Assembly: GCF_015627105.1 (NCBI RefSeq)
Contig: NZ_VTDM01000019.1
Location: 1-63,485, forward strand
Direction: 5' to 3'
Origin: Acinetobacter baretiae
Lineage (GTDB): Bacteria; Pseudomonadota; Gammaproteobacteria; Pseudomonadales; Moraxellaceae
Length of the DNA: 63,485 nucleotides
In this document: in pieces, positions 25,470-35,392 of the stretch
Layout: every line of letters starts with the position of its first letter
Numbering within the stretch: position 1 is the first letter of the stretch
Program-made: the position numbers and the translations under genes
Notes under the pieces: model-generated
The model's database searches: none
Told to the model about the DNA's origin: nothing
The model's input: the letters and a program-made list of their open reading frames with translations, nothing else

Positions 25470-27446
25470 ATGTATCAAGTTTTAGCAAGAAAATATCGTC
25501 CACGTAACTTTAATGAATTGGTTGGACAAAACCATGTATCTAGAGCACTCACAAGTGCATTAGAGCGAGGGCGTTTGCATCATGCTTATCTTTTTACAGG
25601 TACACGAGGTGTTGGTAAAACAACTATTGCTCGAATATTAGCAAAGTGTTTGAATTGTGAAACGGGTGTTACATCAACGCCGTGCGAACAGTGTAATACG
25701 TGTAAAGCCGTAAACGAAGGGCGCTTCATTGACTTAATTGAAATTGATGCTGCATCTCGCACTCGAGTTGAAGATACACGTGAGCTATTAGATAATGTTC
25801 CTTATGCACCTACGCAGGGACGTTTTAAAGTGTACTTAATAGATGAAGTACACATGTTATCTACACATTCATTTAATGCCTTACTCAAAACGCTAGAAGA
25901 ACCGCCTGAACATGTAAAATTTTTATTTGCAACTACAGATCCACAAAAGTTACCAGTCACCATTATTTCGCGCTGTTTGCAATTTACTTTGCGTCCATTA
26001 GATATGACTGAAATCAGTCAGCATTTAGTGACGATCTTAGACCAAGAAAAGATTCCTTATGAAAAAGATGCCTTGTGGCAGATTTCAGAAGCTGCTCAAG
26101 GTTCAATACGTGATTCATTGTCACTGACAGACCAAGCCATTGCGTATGGACAAGGTCAAATTAATCACCAAGATGTGAAAGATATGTTGGGTTTAATTGA
26201 TCGTTCAATCATTTATGATTTGATCTTAGCGATTCATCAAAATCAACAACAGAAAGTTGCAACATTACTTTTACAGTTTAGACAGCAAGCATTAGACGTT
26301 GCATTGGTGTTAGACCAATTAATATCAACACTGCACGAATTAGCACTTATACAGTATTTACCAGATTTATCTTTGCAGTATAGTCAAGATATTGAGCAAA
26401 AAATAAAACAACTTGCCACGCACGTTTCTGCCCAAGACTTACAACTATATTATCAAATTTCAAGTAAGGCACGTGCTGAACTGTCTTGGGCTGTTACCCA
26501 AGAACAGGGGTTTGAAATGTGTGTTTTGAGGTTACTTGCATTTAAGCCTTTAGCATCGAATGAATATATTTCACCCGAAAAAAATCACAAGACAGCAATA
26601 GAATCTGACACACTCACAACGGATACAACGGATACAACGGATACAACGGATACAACGGATACAACGGATACAACGGATACAACGGATACAACGGATACAA
26701 CGGATACAACGGATACAACGGATACAACGGATACAACGGATACAACGGATACAACGGATACAACGGATACAACGGATACAACGATTGTTCACTTTGAATC
26801 AAATTGCCATACACTGGTGAGTGTTGATGTGCCGTCACAGCACTCTGTTTTACCACAATCTGATATCGAAGCCCAAACGGATATTTTCCCATTTTCTTTA
26901 AATCAACACGGTGATGTTGAGACACATATAGTCTCATCTTTGATTCAATCTGAGCAAGTCAGCGATTCTTTTGAAATCGCAATGACAAAAGAATCACCTA
27001 TCTTATCTGATTCACCTTCCATAGATTTAACACCACAACAAATACTACAAATACCAAAGCAAGATATGCATGGGCAGTGGAGCGTTGAAAAGTGGGAATA
27101 TTGGTTTAGACACAGCGACTTATCACCAGCAATTCAGAATCTGGCAAGTTACGGTACAATGAGTGGTGAAATTGATGGCGTGTCTATTTTTCATATTCCC
27201 AATGAGTACGAAAAAATCTTACAAGAACATCAAGCCGACTTTGAACAGGTTTTACTCAAAACATGGCCTAATACGCATTTTAGTATTGAATATGGGACGA
27301 TAGAGGGAATGACTGCAGCAATGCTGCAAGAGAAAAGAAAACAAAAAGCCTATCGTAAAGCGCAGGACATGCTAGAAACAGACCCTGTCATCAAGAGTTT
27401 ATTGAGCACTTTTGATGCAAATATTGAAGACATTCAATTAAAATAA
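25470..27446 (+). CDS. dnaX: DNA polymerase III subunits gamma and tau
   Basis: DnaX is the clamp-loader motor that also links replicase cores and the helicase. In the 658 residues: AAA+ domain with Walker [10 protein letters not shown] (44-52), zinc module Cys63, Cys72, Cys75 and Cys78, Walker B-type LIDEVHML near 126 and sensor [10 protein letters not shown]. Domain III extends to about 365, followed by a low-complexity linker containing an 18-copy Thr-Thr-Asp array (383-436), and a tau-specific C-terminal region (about 540-640, [15 protein letters not shown]). The linker is where tau proteins vary most. A run of seven A (26578-26584) just before the array could yield a gamma form by frameshifting. 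The neighbouring phosphatase gene starts ten bases on. Confidence 0.95.
   Translation: MYQVLARKYRPRNFNELVGQNHVSRALTSALERGRLHHAYLFTGTRGVGKTTIARILAKCLNCETGVTSTPCEQCNTCKAVNEGRFIDLIEIDAASRTRVEDTRELLDNVPYAPTQGRFKVYLIDEVHMLSTHSFNALLKTLEEPPEHVKFLFATTDPQKLPVTIISRCLQFTLRPLDMTEISQHLVTILDQEKIPYEKDALWQISEAAQGSIRDSLSLTDQAIAYGQGQINHQDVKDMLGLIDRSIIYDLILAIHQNQQQKVATLLLQFRQQALDVALVLDQLISTLHELALIQYLPDLSLQYSQDIEQKIKQLATHVSAQDLQLYYQISSKARAELSWAVTQEQGFEMCVLRLLAFKPLASNEYISPEKNHKTAIESDTLTTDTTDTTDTTDTTDTTDTTDTTDTTDTTDTTDTTDTTDTTDTTDTTDTTDTTDTTIVHFESNCHTLVSVDVPSQHSVLPQSDIEAQTDIFPFSLNQHGDVETHIVSSLIQSEQVSDSFEIAMTKESPILSDSPSIDLTPQQILQIPKQDMHGQWSVEKWEYWFRHSDLSPAIQNLASYGTMSGEIDGVSIFHIPNEYEKILQEHQADFEQVLLKTWPNTHFSIEYGTIEGMTAAMLQEKRKQKAYRKAQDMLETDPVIKSLLSTFDANIEDIQLK
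26616..26777 (+). repeat. 18 perfect tandem copies of a 9-bp unit inside dnaX
   Basis: The unit ACAACGGAT repeats 18 times without a mismatch (162 bp), then degenerates (ACAACGATT). Each unit encodes Thr-Thr-Asp, so loss or gain of units keeps the reading frame. Perfect identity implies recent slippage expansion. Confidence 0.97.
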
Positions 27447-27455
27447 CGATTGAGA

Positions 27456-27962
27456 ATGAACATGAAGCCATATCGTATCTTGTGTGTGTGTTTGGGCAAT
27501 ATTTGTAGATCTCCAACGGCTGAAGAGGTATTGCGTTCAATAATGTATCAACATCATTTGAATGTTGTGATTGATTCTGCAGGAACGAGTAATTATCACC
27601 CAAATGCCAGTCCAGATTCACGCAGTCAGGCGCATGCAAAGCGTAGAGGATATGATCTTTCTCAACTTAAAGCTCGCCAAATTCAAATAAAAGATTGGTA
27701 TTATTTTGATCTTATTTTAGCCATGGATTTAAATAATTTAGAACATTTAAAACAGTTACAGCAAAAAGCCATTTTATCTGCTCAACAGCCACAAACTGTG
27801 GCAACCCTAGCCTTGATGACTGAGCATGATGCATCGCAACAGAAACAACCGATTGCTGATCCATATTATGGTGGTAAAGATGGATTTGAGCAAGTTTTGA
27901 ACCAGTGTGAATCTGCAAGCCACGCATGGGCAACATATTTTAAACAACAACATATTGGCTAG
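27456..27962 (+). CDS. Low-molecular-weight protein tyrosine phosphatase
   Basis: A cytoplasmic phosphatase of about 168 residues. The P-loop CLGNICRSPTAE (family C-x4-5-C-R-S/T) lies at residues about 10-20, and the catalytic Asp is in DPYYGGKDGFEQV near the C-terminus. The start ATG 27456 is preceded by weak purine sequence; ATG 27462 is also possible. It lies between dnaX and murB. It may act on phosphotyrosine proteins or small phosphoesters; the substrate is unknown. Confidence 0.9.
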   Translation: MNMKPYRILCVCLGNICRSPTAEEVLRSIMYQHHLNVVIDSAGTSNYHPNASPDSRSQAHAKRRGYDLSQLKARQIQIKDWYYFDLILAMDLNNLEHLKQLQQKAILSAQQPQTVATLALMTEHDASQQKQPIADPYYGGKDGFEQVLNQCESASHAWATYFKQQHIG

Positions 27963-27970
27963 AGAGAAAC

Positions 27971-29008
27971 GTGCTAGAAATTCAAACTCAAAAGCAGTTA
28001 CAGGCATTAAATACATTAAAACTCAATGCGATTGCCAGCCATTACTGCAAGATTAATTGCCATAGTGATATTGTGGATGCTTTAGAATTTGCAAAAAACG
28101 CTCAATTAAACTATATGGTTTTATCGGGTGGGAGCAATGTATTGTTACCTGAGTATTTAAATGCACTTGTGTTGCATATGAATATAAAGGGTATTACGAT
28201 TTTTAAAGAAACAGATACATATATTGAAGTTGATGTTGCAGCAGGTGAAACATGGCATGAATTTGTTTTGTATAGCACAAAAAGAAAATGGTATGGCTTA
28301 CAAAATTTAGCACTGATTCCTGGCCTAGTAGGTGCATCACCTGTACAAAATATTGGTGCTTATGGGATTGAAGTTGGTGAGTTTATTGAGTCTGTATACG
28401 CATACGATTGTATCTGTAAAACGTTTGTTCGTTTAATGGCTGATGAATGCGAGTTTGCTTATAGGCACAGTATCTTCAAACAATACCCAATGCGCTACAT
28501 TATTGTTTCTGTGAGATTTCATCTATATACCACAGCACGCTTAACCTTGGCATATGGAGACTTGAAAACAGCAATGGGGCAAGAGCAAACAGCAGAAAAT
28601 TTACAACAACAAGTCATTAATATTAGACAAACTAAATTGCCAGATCCTCTTGTATATCCGAATGTGGGTAGTTTCTTTAAAAATCCAATGATTACACACA
28701 CACAATATCAACAATTGAGTGCTCAATTTCCGAACATGCCAAACTATCTGCAACCCAATGGATATGTTAAGGTCGCAGCAGGTTGGCTCATTGAGCAAGC
28801 AGGTTGGAAAGGTCGTAGATCCGGTGCTGTTGGTATGTTTGAACATCAAGCACTGGTGTTGGTAAATTATGATCAAGCCACGTTACAAGATGTTCAATAT
28901 ACCTATGCTTTGGTACAGCACGCTGTTCACGAGCGTTTTTCGATTTGGCTTGAGCCTGAGCCGGTCAGATTTTTAGATAACGGCACAATTGCCTTGCATA
29001 TAGACTAA
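27971..29008 (+). CDS. murB: UDP-N-acetylenolpyruvoylglucosamine reductase MurB
   Basis: MurB reduces enolpyruvyl-UDP-GlcNAc to UDP-MurNAc in peptidoglycan synthesis, using FAD and NADPH. The 345-residue type I protein has the FAD-binding motif YMVLSGGSNVLLPE near residue 50, GLQNLALIPGLVGASPVQNIGAYG shown by its GLVGASP core, NVGSFFKNP with the catalytic Ser, and a C-terminal Glu region (EPEPVRF). The start is GTG 27971, eight bases after the phosphatase gene, preceded by GAGAGAAA. Confidence 0.95.
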   Translation: MLEIQTQKQLQALNTLKLNAIASHYCKINCHSDIVDALEFAKNAQLNYMVLSGGSNVLLPEYLNALVLHMNIKGITIFKETDTYIEVDVAAGETWHEFVLYSTKRKWYGLQNLALIPGLVGASPVQNIGAYGIEVGEFIESVYAYDCICKTFVRLMADECEFAYRHSIFKQYPMRYIIVSVRFHLYTTARLTLAYGDLKTAMGQEQTAENLQQQVINIRQTKLPDPLVYPNVGSFFKNPMITHTQYQQLSAQFPNMPNYLQPNGYVKVAAGWLIEQAGWKGRRSGAVGMFEHQALVLVNYDQATLQDVQYTYALVQHAVHERFSIWLEPEPVRFLDNGTIALHID

Positions 29009-29015
29009 GTAATTC

Positions 29016-30176
29016 ATGATGTCAAAAAATGTTCAGCGATTATTAAAGTTCATAAAGTGGATTGCATGGCTATTTGTGTTATGTGCCTGTATCGCAATAT
29101 TTGTATTTACCCCATTTTACTCAAAATCAGTGCTATATATCCTCAATCACTTTGTTCCAATTGAGGTGAATGTTGTCGCAGCAAGAAGTCAACAAATTGC
29201 GGTATTAAGTGAACATAATGATTTAGAACCGGGGTCGGCATTATGGATTGCTCGTCAAGCCTATTTAAAATTGCTTCAAGATGCAGCTCAAAAAGAAGAT
29301 TTGAATAGTTTAAATCTGATTGCATTACGTTATCAGATCTTAGAGCAACAAATTCAACGCGCACAAGACCAAAATATTTTAAATAATGAGCAAAGTGCAT
29401 CTGATGTTGTACATAGCACCCATGATGTAGAACAGCATACGCATAATGAACGTGTGCAACACTCAAATTTAAAACAAAAAATGCAACAAGAAGTGATTGC
29501 AATTAGTACCACGGATCGTGATGAAAACACCCAAATCATGGTGGAAAAATATGAATATTTTCTTACACATTATCCGATAGATTTGCCAGTATCAACAATG
29601 ACTGCTCAAACCACACAAGAATTAAAAAAACTATCAACGACAGCAATAGAAATTAAAAATGACCCATCTAAACCCTCGGCAATTGTAGTTCTAGGTGGTG
29701 GGCTTACATTAGATCGAGCCACTAAACAAATTGTAGTGAATAGTTACACACGTCTAAGACTTGAAACAACGTTGCAAATTGAACAGCAAAATGCTTTACC
29801 TATACTTTTAAGTGGGGTGGAAGCACCTTATATGCAGGCATGGTTACAAAAGCGTGGGGTTGATGCTAAATTACTAGAAAATAGAAGTATGAATACCTGT
29901 GAAAACTCACGTTTTAGCTCATTATTATTGCAAAAAAAGGGTGGTGCACCCAACGTTATTTTAATTACAGATGCCTACCACATGCCAAGAACACGGCGCT
30001 TATTTGCACTAGATGGTATTGCAACAGTCCCTGTAAGTGCGCCAATGCCTGAGCCACTCACACACTGGCAACCTGCTTTACAAAATTATGATCATAGTCG
30101 TCGTGCAAATTATGAGCTTTTGGCCACAATTAGAGATATTCTTTTTGGCACGAGTGACTGCCGTGAGGTTCCTTAA
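29016..30176 (+). CDS. DUF218/ElyC-SanA-YdcF family membrane protein
   Basis: The 386-residue protein has one N-terminal membrane helix (about 12-32, FIKWIAWLFVLCACIAIFVF). A long polar, Gln- and His-rich segment with coiled-coil character follows (about 60-215). The C-terminal DUF218 domain (about 225-375) shows SAIVVLGGGLTLDRATK, PILLSGVEAPYMQ, ENRSMNTCENSRF and VILITDAYHMPRTRRLF. ElyC and SanA act in envelope integrity; the enzymatic role is not established. The polar insert is long compared with SanA. The stop overlaps the next ATG by one base step (TAA-ATG contact). Confidence 0.85.
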   Translation: MMSKNVQRLLKFIKWIAWLFVLCACIAIFVFTPFYSKSVLYILNHFVPIEVNVVAARSQQIAVLSEHNDLEPGSALWIARQAYLKLLQDAAQKEDLNSLNLIALRYQILEQQIQRAQDQNILNNEQSASDVVHSTHDVEQHTHNERVQHSNLKQKMQQEVIAISTTDRDENTQIMVEKYEYFLTHYPIDLPVSTMTAQTTQELKKLSTTAIEIKNDPSKPSAIVVLGGGLTLDRATKQIVVNSYTRLRLETTLQIEQQNALPILLSGVEAPYMQAWLQKRGVDAKLLENRSMNTCENSRFSSLLLQKKGGAPNVILITDAYHMPRTRRLFALDGIATVPVSAPMPEPLTHWQPALQNYDHSRRANYELLATIRDILFGTSDCREVP

Positions 30177-31205
30177 ATGACAGATATTCCATTTTTAACG
30201 CCAAACATATTACATCAGTTAAATTTGCCTGTTCCAAGTAGAGAGCATACACCGCATCAATTAAAACCACTTAATTTATACCGTCCATATACTCCGCAAG
30301 GTGAACTGCTTGCGTACCAAAAGTTGTATGGTTTAGACCGCCTCGACTGTGAATATTGGCAAGGAATGATTGAACTTGCGCGATTTAAGTTACATACGCA
30401 AGTATTTGCACCCAAACAGCCATCTAAAGGCACGGTTTTTTTATTGCATGGTTATTTAGAGCACAGTGCTTTGTATCAACCTTTACTCAAGGAAATTTTA
30501 ACGCAAGGTTTTAGTGTCATTACTTTTGATTTACCCGGACACGGTTTAAGTACGGGGTCAGCAGCAAATATTGAACATTTTGATCATTATCAAGAAGTTT
30601 TAGATAAAGTATATCACTACGTTAATCATGCGCCACAATTGCCCCAACCGTGGTTTGGTGTTGGACAAAGCACAGGTGGCGCGATTCTAATGCATCATAT
30701 TTTAGAGTATGCTCAACAACGTAAAAATCCGTATATTGAAAGAGTGTTGTTGCTTTCTCCATTACTGCGCCCTGCAAAATCTGCATGGTGGCATAATCCT
30801 GTTGGTTTAGGTATTATTCGTCGAATAAAGAAGCAAGTACCTCGCCATTTTAGACGAAATAATCACAACCCCGCTTTTTTACGCTTTGTTCGCTTAAAAG
30901 ACCCCTTACAGCCTCGTATGATGGGTATGGCTTGGATTTTAGCGATGTCTAAATGGATGTTAGAGATGGAACAACGTCCTGCATGTCGTATACCTGTGTG
31001 GCTTGCACAAGGTGCTTTAGATCAAACTGTAGATTGGCGATATAATATTGAATTTGTGAGGAATAAATTTAGATTGCAAACCCTTCTCATTTTAGAAGAA
31101 GGGTCACACCAACTTATTAATGAGCGAGAAGATATTCGCTCTGCTTTAACAGGATTAATTCCTGCTTTTTTGCATGCTAAGTCAACGGGTCGTATTTATC
31201 ATTAA
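30177..31205 (+). CDS. Alpha/beta hydrolase, lysophospholipase-like
   Basis: A 342-residue serine hydrolase of the PldB/monoacylglycerol lipase type. It has the oxyanion-region motif VFLLHGYLEHSALY, FDLPGHGLSTG, the nucleophile elbow VGQSTGGA (Ser near residue 164), an Asp in AQGALDQTVDW and the catalytic His in EEGSHQLINE. No signal peptide is seen, so it is probably cytoplasmic or membrane-associated. It abuts the upstream gene directly and converges with roxA, sharing the last few bases. Confidence 0.85.
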   Translation: MTDIPFLTPNILHQLNLPVPSREHTPHQLKPLNLYRPYTPQGELLAYQKLYGLDRLDCEYWQGMIELARFKLHTQVFAPKQPSKGTVFLLHGYLEHSALYQPLLKEILTQGFSVITFDLPGHGLSTGSAANIEHFDHYQEVLDKVYHYVNHAPQLPQPWFGVGQSTGGAILMHHILEYAQQRKNPYIERVLLLSPLLRPAKSAWWHNPVGLGIIRRIKKQVPRHFRRNNHNPAFLRFVRLKDPLQPRMMGMAWILAMSKWMLEMEQRPACRIPVWLAQGALDQTVDWRYNIEFVRNKFRLQTLLILEEGSHQLINEREDIRSALTGLIPAFLHAKSTGRIYH

Positions 31206-32380
31206 AGTAAATCTTCGTCGTCTTGTGGTGGAATTAGCATGATCACTGCATTGTTAATTAAATCAAGTACATATTCTATCCCTGCACTAGACAATATCTC
31301 TTGATTTAAATCAAGCGTTTGACCATCTGCCAAAGATTTCAGTTCACGTGCTTTATCATTGGCAACAGTTATTTTTTCGCCATTTCCCCAAAATTCAATT
31401 TGATTGGCGATTTGTCTGTAAAGCAAGCGAGATGCAGGATCAAGTTGAATTTGATATCCATCTTCAGCAATCTCGAATAACTCATCGAGCGCTAAAGGAT
31501 CAGCGTCAGGAATGTTATCTGGGTATTTCGGCTCAGACATGAGTTGCATCAGTGCATCGTTAAAGCAATCACTATGACTAAGAGAGTGCATTAACGCATG
31601 TTTTAAATGTTCAATTTCATCTGTAGAGATTTCACCCATAGCCGAGGGATTTTTTCGAGCAATGTCAACGACAGGAGTTTTAAAATGATCAGTATCGGCA
31701 AATTGATCGCTAACACGGTCTAGCATGCTTGCAACATTTGGCATACGAAAACCAAAAGAATAGGTTAGACAGTCATTTTCAGCCACACCATAGTGTGATA
31801 ATCCCGGGGGTACGTACAGTAGATCTCCGGGGTGTAGTACTTCATCAAATTCAACGTGCATATCTTGTAACAGTTTAAGTGGTTGGTTAGGAACGAGTGC
31901 AGATTGTGCATCACACATTTGTCCTAATTGCCAACGGCGTTCACCATAACCTTGTACTAAAAAAACATCGTAGAAATCGAAATGTTTGCCAACAGAACCG
32001 CCTTGTGGTGCATAAGAGACCATAATGTCATCTCTACGCCATTGAGGGATAAATGAAAGCTTTTCCCACATTTGTGCAAGTTCTAAACTATGTTGATCTA
32101 CAGCTTGAACCAGTAAAGTCCAATACTGAGGTAACTTTTTAAAATCTTTGGCGTTGAGCGGAGCGTTTTTTGTTTGCCATTGATCATGGGTTTTGCCTTT
32201 CTGCAAGATCAAACGTGCAGAAACATGTTCTTCAAGTGCAAGCTCTTTAATGTCACTAGGCTCAAGCAAGGTAGTAAGCTCAGGCATTGCATTACGTACT
32301 AAGAGTGGTTTTTTTTGCCAATATTCTTTCAAAAAAAGTTCAGCAGATAAACCGCCAAGAACATCAAGTGCCTGAGACAT
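31202..32380 (-). CDS. roxA: 50S ribosomal protein L16 arginine hydroxylase RoxA (YcfD), JmjC family
   Basis: A 2-oxoglutarate/Fe(II) oxygenase with a cupin-like JmjC domain. EYWQKKPLLVRNAMP opens the family, the iron ligands are in KHFDFYDVFLVQGYGERRW (HxD) and a later His (LSHYGV), and DLLYVPPG lies between. YcfD hydroxylates an Arg of ribosomal protein L16. The C-terminal part (about 270-390) matches the dimerisation and winged-helix region of YcfD. The start is taken at ATG 32380 (MSQALDVLGG); an ATG seven codons upstream is also open. Length 392. Confidence 0.88.
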   Translation of the reverse strand: MSQALDVLGGLSAELFLKEYWQKKPLLVRNAMPELTTLLEPSDIKELALEEHVSARLILQKGKTHDQWQTKNAPLNAKDFKKLPQYWTLLVQAVDQHSLELAQMWEKLSFIPQWRRDDIMVSYAPQGGSVGKHFDFYDVFLVQGYGERRWQLGQMCDAQSALVPNQPLKLLQDMHVEFDEVLHPGDLLYVPPGLSHYGVAENDCLTYSFGFRMPNVASMLDRVSDQFADTDHFKTPVVDIARKNPSAMGEISTDEIEHLKHALMHSLSHSDCFNDALMQLMSEPKYPDNIPDADPLALDELFEIAEDGYQIQLDPASRLLYRQIANQIEFWGNGEKITVANDKARELKSLADGQTLDLNQEILSSAGIEYVLDLINNAVIMLIPPQDDEDLL

Positions 32381-32462
32381 AATCATTCCACGATATCGCA
32401 TAAAAGTGTCGGTATTTTAAAGGATAACGATGATGATATATAGCGTGTTGTTGTACTTTTAG

Positions 32463-32846
32463 CTATATTGCATAGTCGAGTAAAATATCCATAGGTACAT
32501 AGCTAAGCATTGAGTGATGACATGCGCTTAGTTTAAGCTGTGGCGCAACACCTGCATCATATGCTTCGACCCAACGTGCTACACAAATACACCAATAATC
32601 ACCCGGCTGTAATCCAGGAAAACCAATTTCAGGTACGGGAGTAATTAAATCATTGCCAATTTTTTGAGAAAAATTTAAAAATTCAGCACTCATTACAGCA
32701 CAAGCCGTATGTTGTCCTAGATCACTTGGTGTAGTATGGCAAAAACCATTACGAAAGTAACCTGTAATTGGATCAAAACAGCAACTTGCTAGTGGCTCAT
32801 TAAATACGTTAGATTTATTTATTTTTGGATCTGGATGAATAGACAT
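32463..32846 (-). CDS. DUF2237 family protein
   Basis: About 127 residues. It shows the DUF2237 pattern NVFNEPLASCCFDPITGYFR, CHTTPSDLGQHTACAVMSAEF, GNDLITPVPEIGFPGLQPGD and WCICVARWVEAYDAG (each a conserved family block). The function of the family is not known. The start may be ATG 32846 (MSIHPDP) or the slightly longer frame at 32861. It precedes pgk divergently. Confidence 0.85.
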   Translation of the reverse strand: MSIHPDPKINKSNVFNEPLASCCFDPITGYFRNGFCHTTPSDLGQHTACAVMSAEFLNFSQKIGNDLITPVPEIGFPGLQPGDYWCICVARWVEAYDAGVAPQLKLSACHHSMLSYVPMDILLDYAI

Positions 32847-32990
32847 AAAGGCTCGAATCACAAGTTTGAGTTAAAATGAAGATGATAATATTTTTTATCA
32901 ATCTCTTATACTAAAGATAGTAACGTTTTTGAATATCTTGGTCTAAGATATATTTACATTGAACACCAAATAATACTAGGGAGTAACACA

Positions 32991-34175
32991 ATGACGTTTC
33001 AACGCATGACAGATCTTGATTTACAAGGAAAACGTGTTCTTATTCGAGAAGATTTAAACGTGCCTGTAAAACAGGGGCAAATTACGAGTGATGCTCGTTT
33101 ACGTGCTGCGCTTCCAACAATTAAAATAGCCCTACAAAAAGGCGCTGCTGTTATGGTATGTTCACACTTAGGCCGTCCGGTCGAAGGTGAACCTAAAGCA
33201 GAACAATCTTTAGCACCTGTTGCTGCTTATTTGTCAGAAGCCCTCGGACAAAATGTACGTTTAGAAACAGATTATCTCGATGGTGTTGAAGTTGCGGCAG
33301 GTCAAGTGGTACTTTTGGAAAATGTACGCTTTAACCATGGTGAAAAGAAAAACAGTGCAGAGCTTGCACAAAAATATGCCAATTTGTGTGATGTATTTGT
33401 AATGGATGCTTTTGGTACAGCTCATCGTGCTGAAGCTTCAACAGAAGGTGTAGCACGTTTAGCGGCATCTGCTGTGGCAGGCCCATTGCTAGCAACAGAG
33501 TTAGATGCTTTGGGACGTGCTTTAAAAACACCTGCAAAACCAATGGTCGCGATTGTGGCAGGTTCAAAAGTTTCAACAAAATTAGATGTATTAACATCAC
33601 TTTCTACGGTTTGCGATCAATTGATTGTCGGTGGTGGTATTGCCAATACATTCTTAGCTGCTGCAGGCTATAATGTGGGCAAATCATTGTACGAAGCTAA
33701 TCTTGTAGACACTGCAAAAGAAATTGCCAGTAAAGTAGATGTACCTTTACCTGTTGATGTTGTCGTTGCAGATGCATCACATATTGGTGATGACTTTATG
33801 AGCTTTGTTGCAAATAGTAAAGCAATTGTTAAAAAGGTCGCAGATGTTGCTGAAAATGATATGATTTTAGACGTAGGTCCTGAAACAGCAGCAACCTTTG
33901 CAAGTTTACTACAAGCATCTAAAACTATTTTATGGAATGGTCCTGTGGGTGTGTTTGAAGTAGATCAATTTGCTGAAGGCACAAAAGCATTATCTTTTGC
34001 CATTGCAGACAGTCAAGCATTTTCAATTGCTGGTGGAGGTGATACATTAGCAGCGATTGATAAATACAATGTTGCTAATGATATTGGTTATATTTCTACA
34101 GGTGGTGGTGCTTTCTTAGAATTTGTCGAAGGAAAAACATTACCTGCAGTTGCAGCATTGTTAGACCGTGGTTAA
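32991..34175 (+). CDS. pgk: Phosphoglycerate kinase
   Basis: A glycolytic and gluconeogenic enzyme transferring phosphate between 1,3-bisphosphoglycerate and ADP. The 394 residues include the signature [16 protein letters not shown], substrate-binding [51 protein letters not shown] and the nucleotide-site [18 protein letters not shown] precedes the ATG. A small lipoprotein gene follows at 17 bases. Confidence 0.97.
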   Translation: MTFQRMTDLDLQGKRVLIREDLNVPVKQGQITSDARLRAALPTIKIALQKGAAVMVCSHLGRPVEGEPKAEQSLAPVAAYLSEALGQNVRLETDYLDGVEVAAGQVVLLENVRFNHGEKKNSAELAQKYANLCDVFVMDAFGTAHRAEASTEGVARLAASAVAGPLLATELDALGRALKTPAKPMVAIVAGSKVSTKLDVLTSLSTVCDQLIVGGGIANTFLAAAGYNVGKSLYEANLVDTAKEIASKVDVPLPVDVVVADASHIGDDFMSFVANSKAIVKKVADVAENDMILDVGPETAATFASLLQASKTILWNGPVGVFEVDQFAEGTKALSFAIADSQAFSIAGGGDTLAAIDKYNVANDIGYISTGGGAFLEFVEGKTLPAVAALLDRG

Positions 34176-34191
34176 TGTAAAAGGATAGGCA

Positions 34192-34416
34192 ATGAACAGT
34201 AAAGCACTCGCAATGGTTATACTTGTAGCACCATTTGTTATGTTTGGTTGTGCAAAAAAAGCAGATGAAGCTAAAAATGAAACCGCATCTTCTGCAGTAG
34301 CACAAGCCACCACTAGTGCAGATCAGCAGGCAAAAATTGATGCACTCGACAAACCTGTACTTGATGAAAAAAATACCGATATCAGTTCAGCGTCTTCGGT
34401 GACAGCAAGCCATTAA
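34192..34416 (+). CDS. Small lipoprotein
   Basis: A 74-residue product with a short type II signal peptide (MNSKALAMVILVAPFVMFGC; lipobox MFGC, lipidated Cys near residue 20), followed by a charged Ala/Lys/Asp-rich tail without recognised domains. It is downstream of pgk with AAAGGATAGG as ribosome binding site, and ahead of a strong terminator, so pgk and this gene probably share a transcript. Function unknown. Confidence 0.75.
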   Translation: MNSKALAMVILVAPFVMFGCAKKADEAKNETASSAVAQATTSADQQAKIDALDKPVLDEKNTDISSASSVTASH

Positions 34417-34432
34417 GTGTGTTTTCTGTTTA

Positions 34433-34468
34433 AAAAAAACCTGTAACTTTTAAGTTGCAGGTTTTTTT
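34433..34468 (+). terminator. Rho-independent terminator after pgk and lipoprotein
   Basis: Stem AACCTGTAACT/AGTTGCAGGTT (one G-T wobble), flanked by an A-run and a run of seven T. It is a strong, effectively bidirectional terminator. Confidence 0.9.
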
Positions 34469-34480
34469 ATGATTGAGATT

Positions 34481-34500
34481 AAATAGCCTAAGTAAATTTA
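34481..34500 (+). repeat. Dispersed motif AAATAGCCTAAGTA, copy 2
   Basis: AAATAGCCTAAGTAAATTTA lies between the terminator above and the DMT transporter start (34520), in leader position. Confidence 0.6.
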
Positions 34501-34519
34501 AGAAATAAAGGAATAGAAT

Positions 34520-35383
34520 ATGCTACTTATTTTATGTGCTGCCATTTGCAGTGTATCTGTATCCATCGCACTCAAAAAATACCTAAAACAAAATTTAAAC
34601 GCCGTTGCAATAATTACTTGGAACTATGTGGTTGCATCTATCTGTTGTTATTTTTGGTTTCAACCAAAATTTGAACACCTCACAACACAGTATATTCCTT
34701 GGTGGTTAATTGTATTGCTAGGAGGGCTTCTACCCACAATATTTTTTGCTTTATCTAAATCTTTAGATCATGCAGGAATGATTAAAACAGAAATTGCCCA
34801 GCGGTTATCTGTTGTGTTATCCATTTTAGCCGCCTATTTAGTTTTCAATGAAAGTCTATCGGTATTAAAGGTGTGTGGGTTTGTGATTGGGGTTATTGCA
34901 GTTTTACTCATGATTTTACAAAAAGCCTCGATTTCTCAGCCAAGTTTATCTTATAAGGGAGTTGGGGCACTACTTGCCGTATGGATAGGTTATGCATTGG
35001 TAGATATTTTATTAAAGTACAATGCACGTTTAGGGGGTGGATTTGCCATCAGTTTAAATCTGATTTTTATTTTTGCAGGTGTACTATCGCTTTTAGCAAC
35101 ACTGTTAAAGGCTAAGGAACAACTTTTAAAACCTAATAACATGAGTGCAGGTGTTATTATTGGTGGTTTAAATTTTGCAAATATTGCATTTTACGTCAAT
35201 GCACACAGGGCATTACATGATAGCCCAGCCATTGTTTTTGCATCAATGAATATTTTGGTGGTGATTTTGGGTGCAGTGTGTGGCGTATTTTTATTTAAAG
35301 AAAAGCTCACGCCACGGTTAAGCCTGAGTATCATTATGGCTGTTGTGGCGGTGCTTTGTTTAATGTGGGCAATGAAAAGTTAA
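34520..35383 (+). CDS. EamA/DMT-superfamily membrane transporter
   Basis: A 287-residue protein with ten hydrophobic segments arranged as two EamA repeats. The repeat ends are marked by SKSLDHAGMIKTEIAQRLSVVLSILAAYLVFNESL (typical loop and helix of the first repeat, quoted by its SKSLDHAG and LVFNESL parts) and HRALHDSPAIVFASMNILVV, then FLFKEKLTPR, of the second. DMT proteins export or import small metabolites; the substrate cannot be inferred. AAAGGAAT precedes the ATG. It converges with the nitroreductase gene. Confidence 0.85.
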   Translation: MLLILCAAICSVSVSIALKKYLKQNLNAVAIITWNYVVASICCYFWFQPKFEHLTTQYIPWWLIVLLGGLLPTIFFALSKSLDHAGMIKTEIAQRLSVVLSILAAYLVFNESLSVLKVCGFVIGVIAVLLMILQKASISQPSLSYKGVGALLAVWIGYALVDILLKYNARLGGGFAISLNLIFIFAGVLSLLATLLKAKEQLLKPNNMSAGVIIGGLNFANIAFYVNAHRALHDSPAIVFASMNILVVILGAVCGVFLFKEKLTPRLSLSIIMAVVAVLCLMWAMKS

Positions 35384-35392
35384 ATATATATT

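Noticed and set aside
26616..26777. CRISPR-like array
   Set aside because: The units are 9 bp and contiguous with no spacers, inside a coding sequence; it is a coding microsatellite.
26571..26937. Antisense open frames through the dnaX repeat encoding Arg-Cys-Ile or Leu-Tyr-Pro repeats
   Set aside because: They are translations of the 9-bp array on the other strand; dnaX is the real gene and no start signal supports them.
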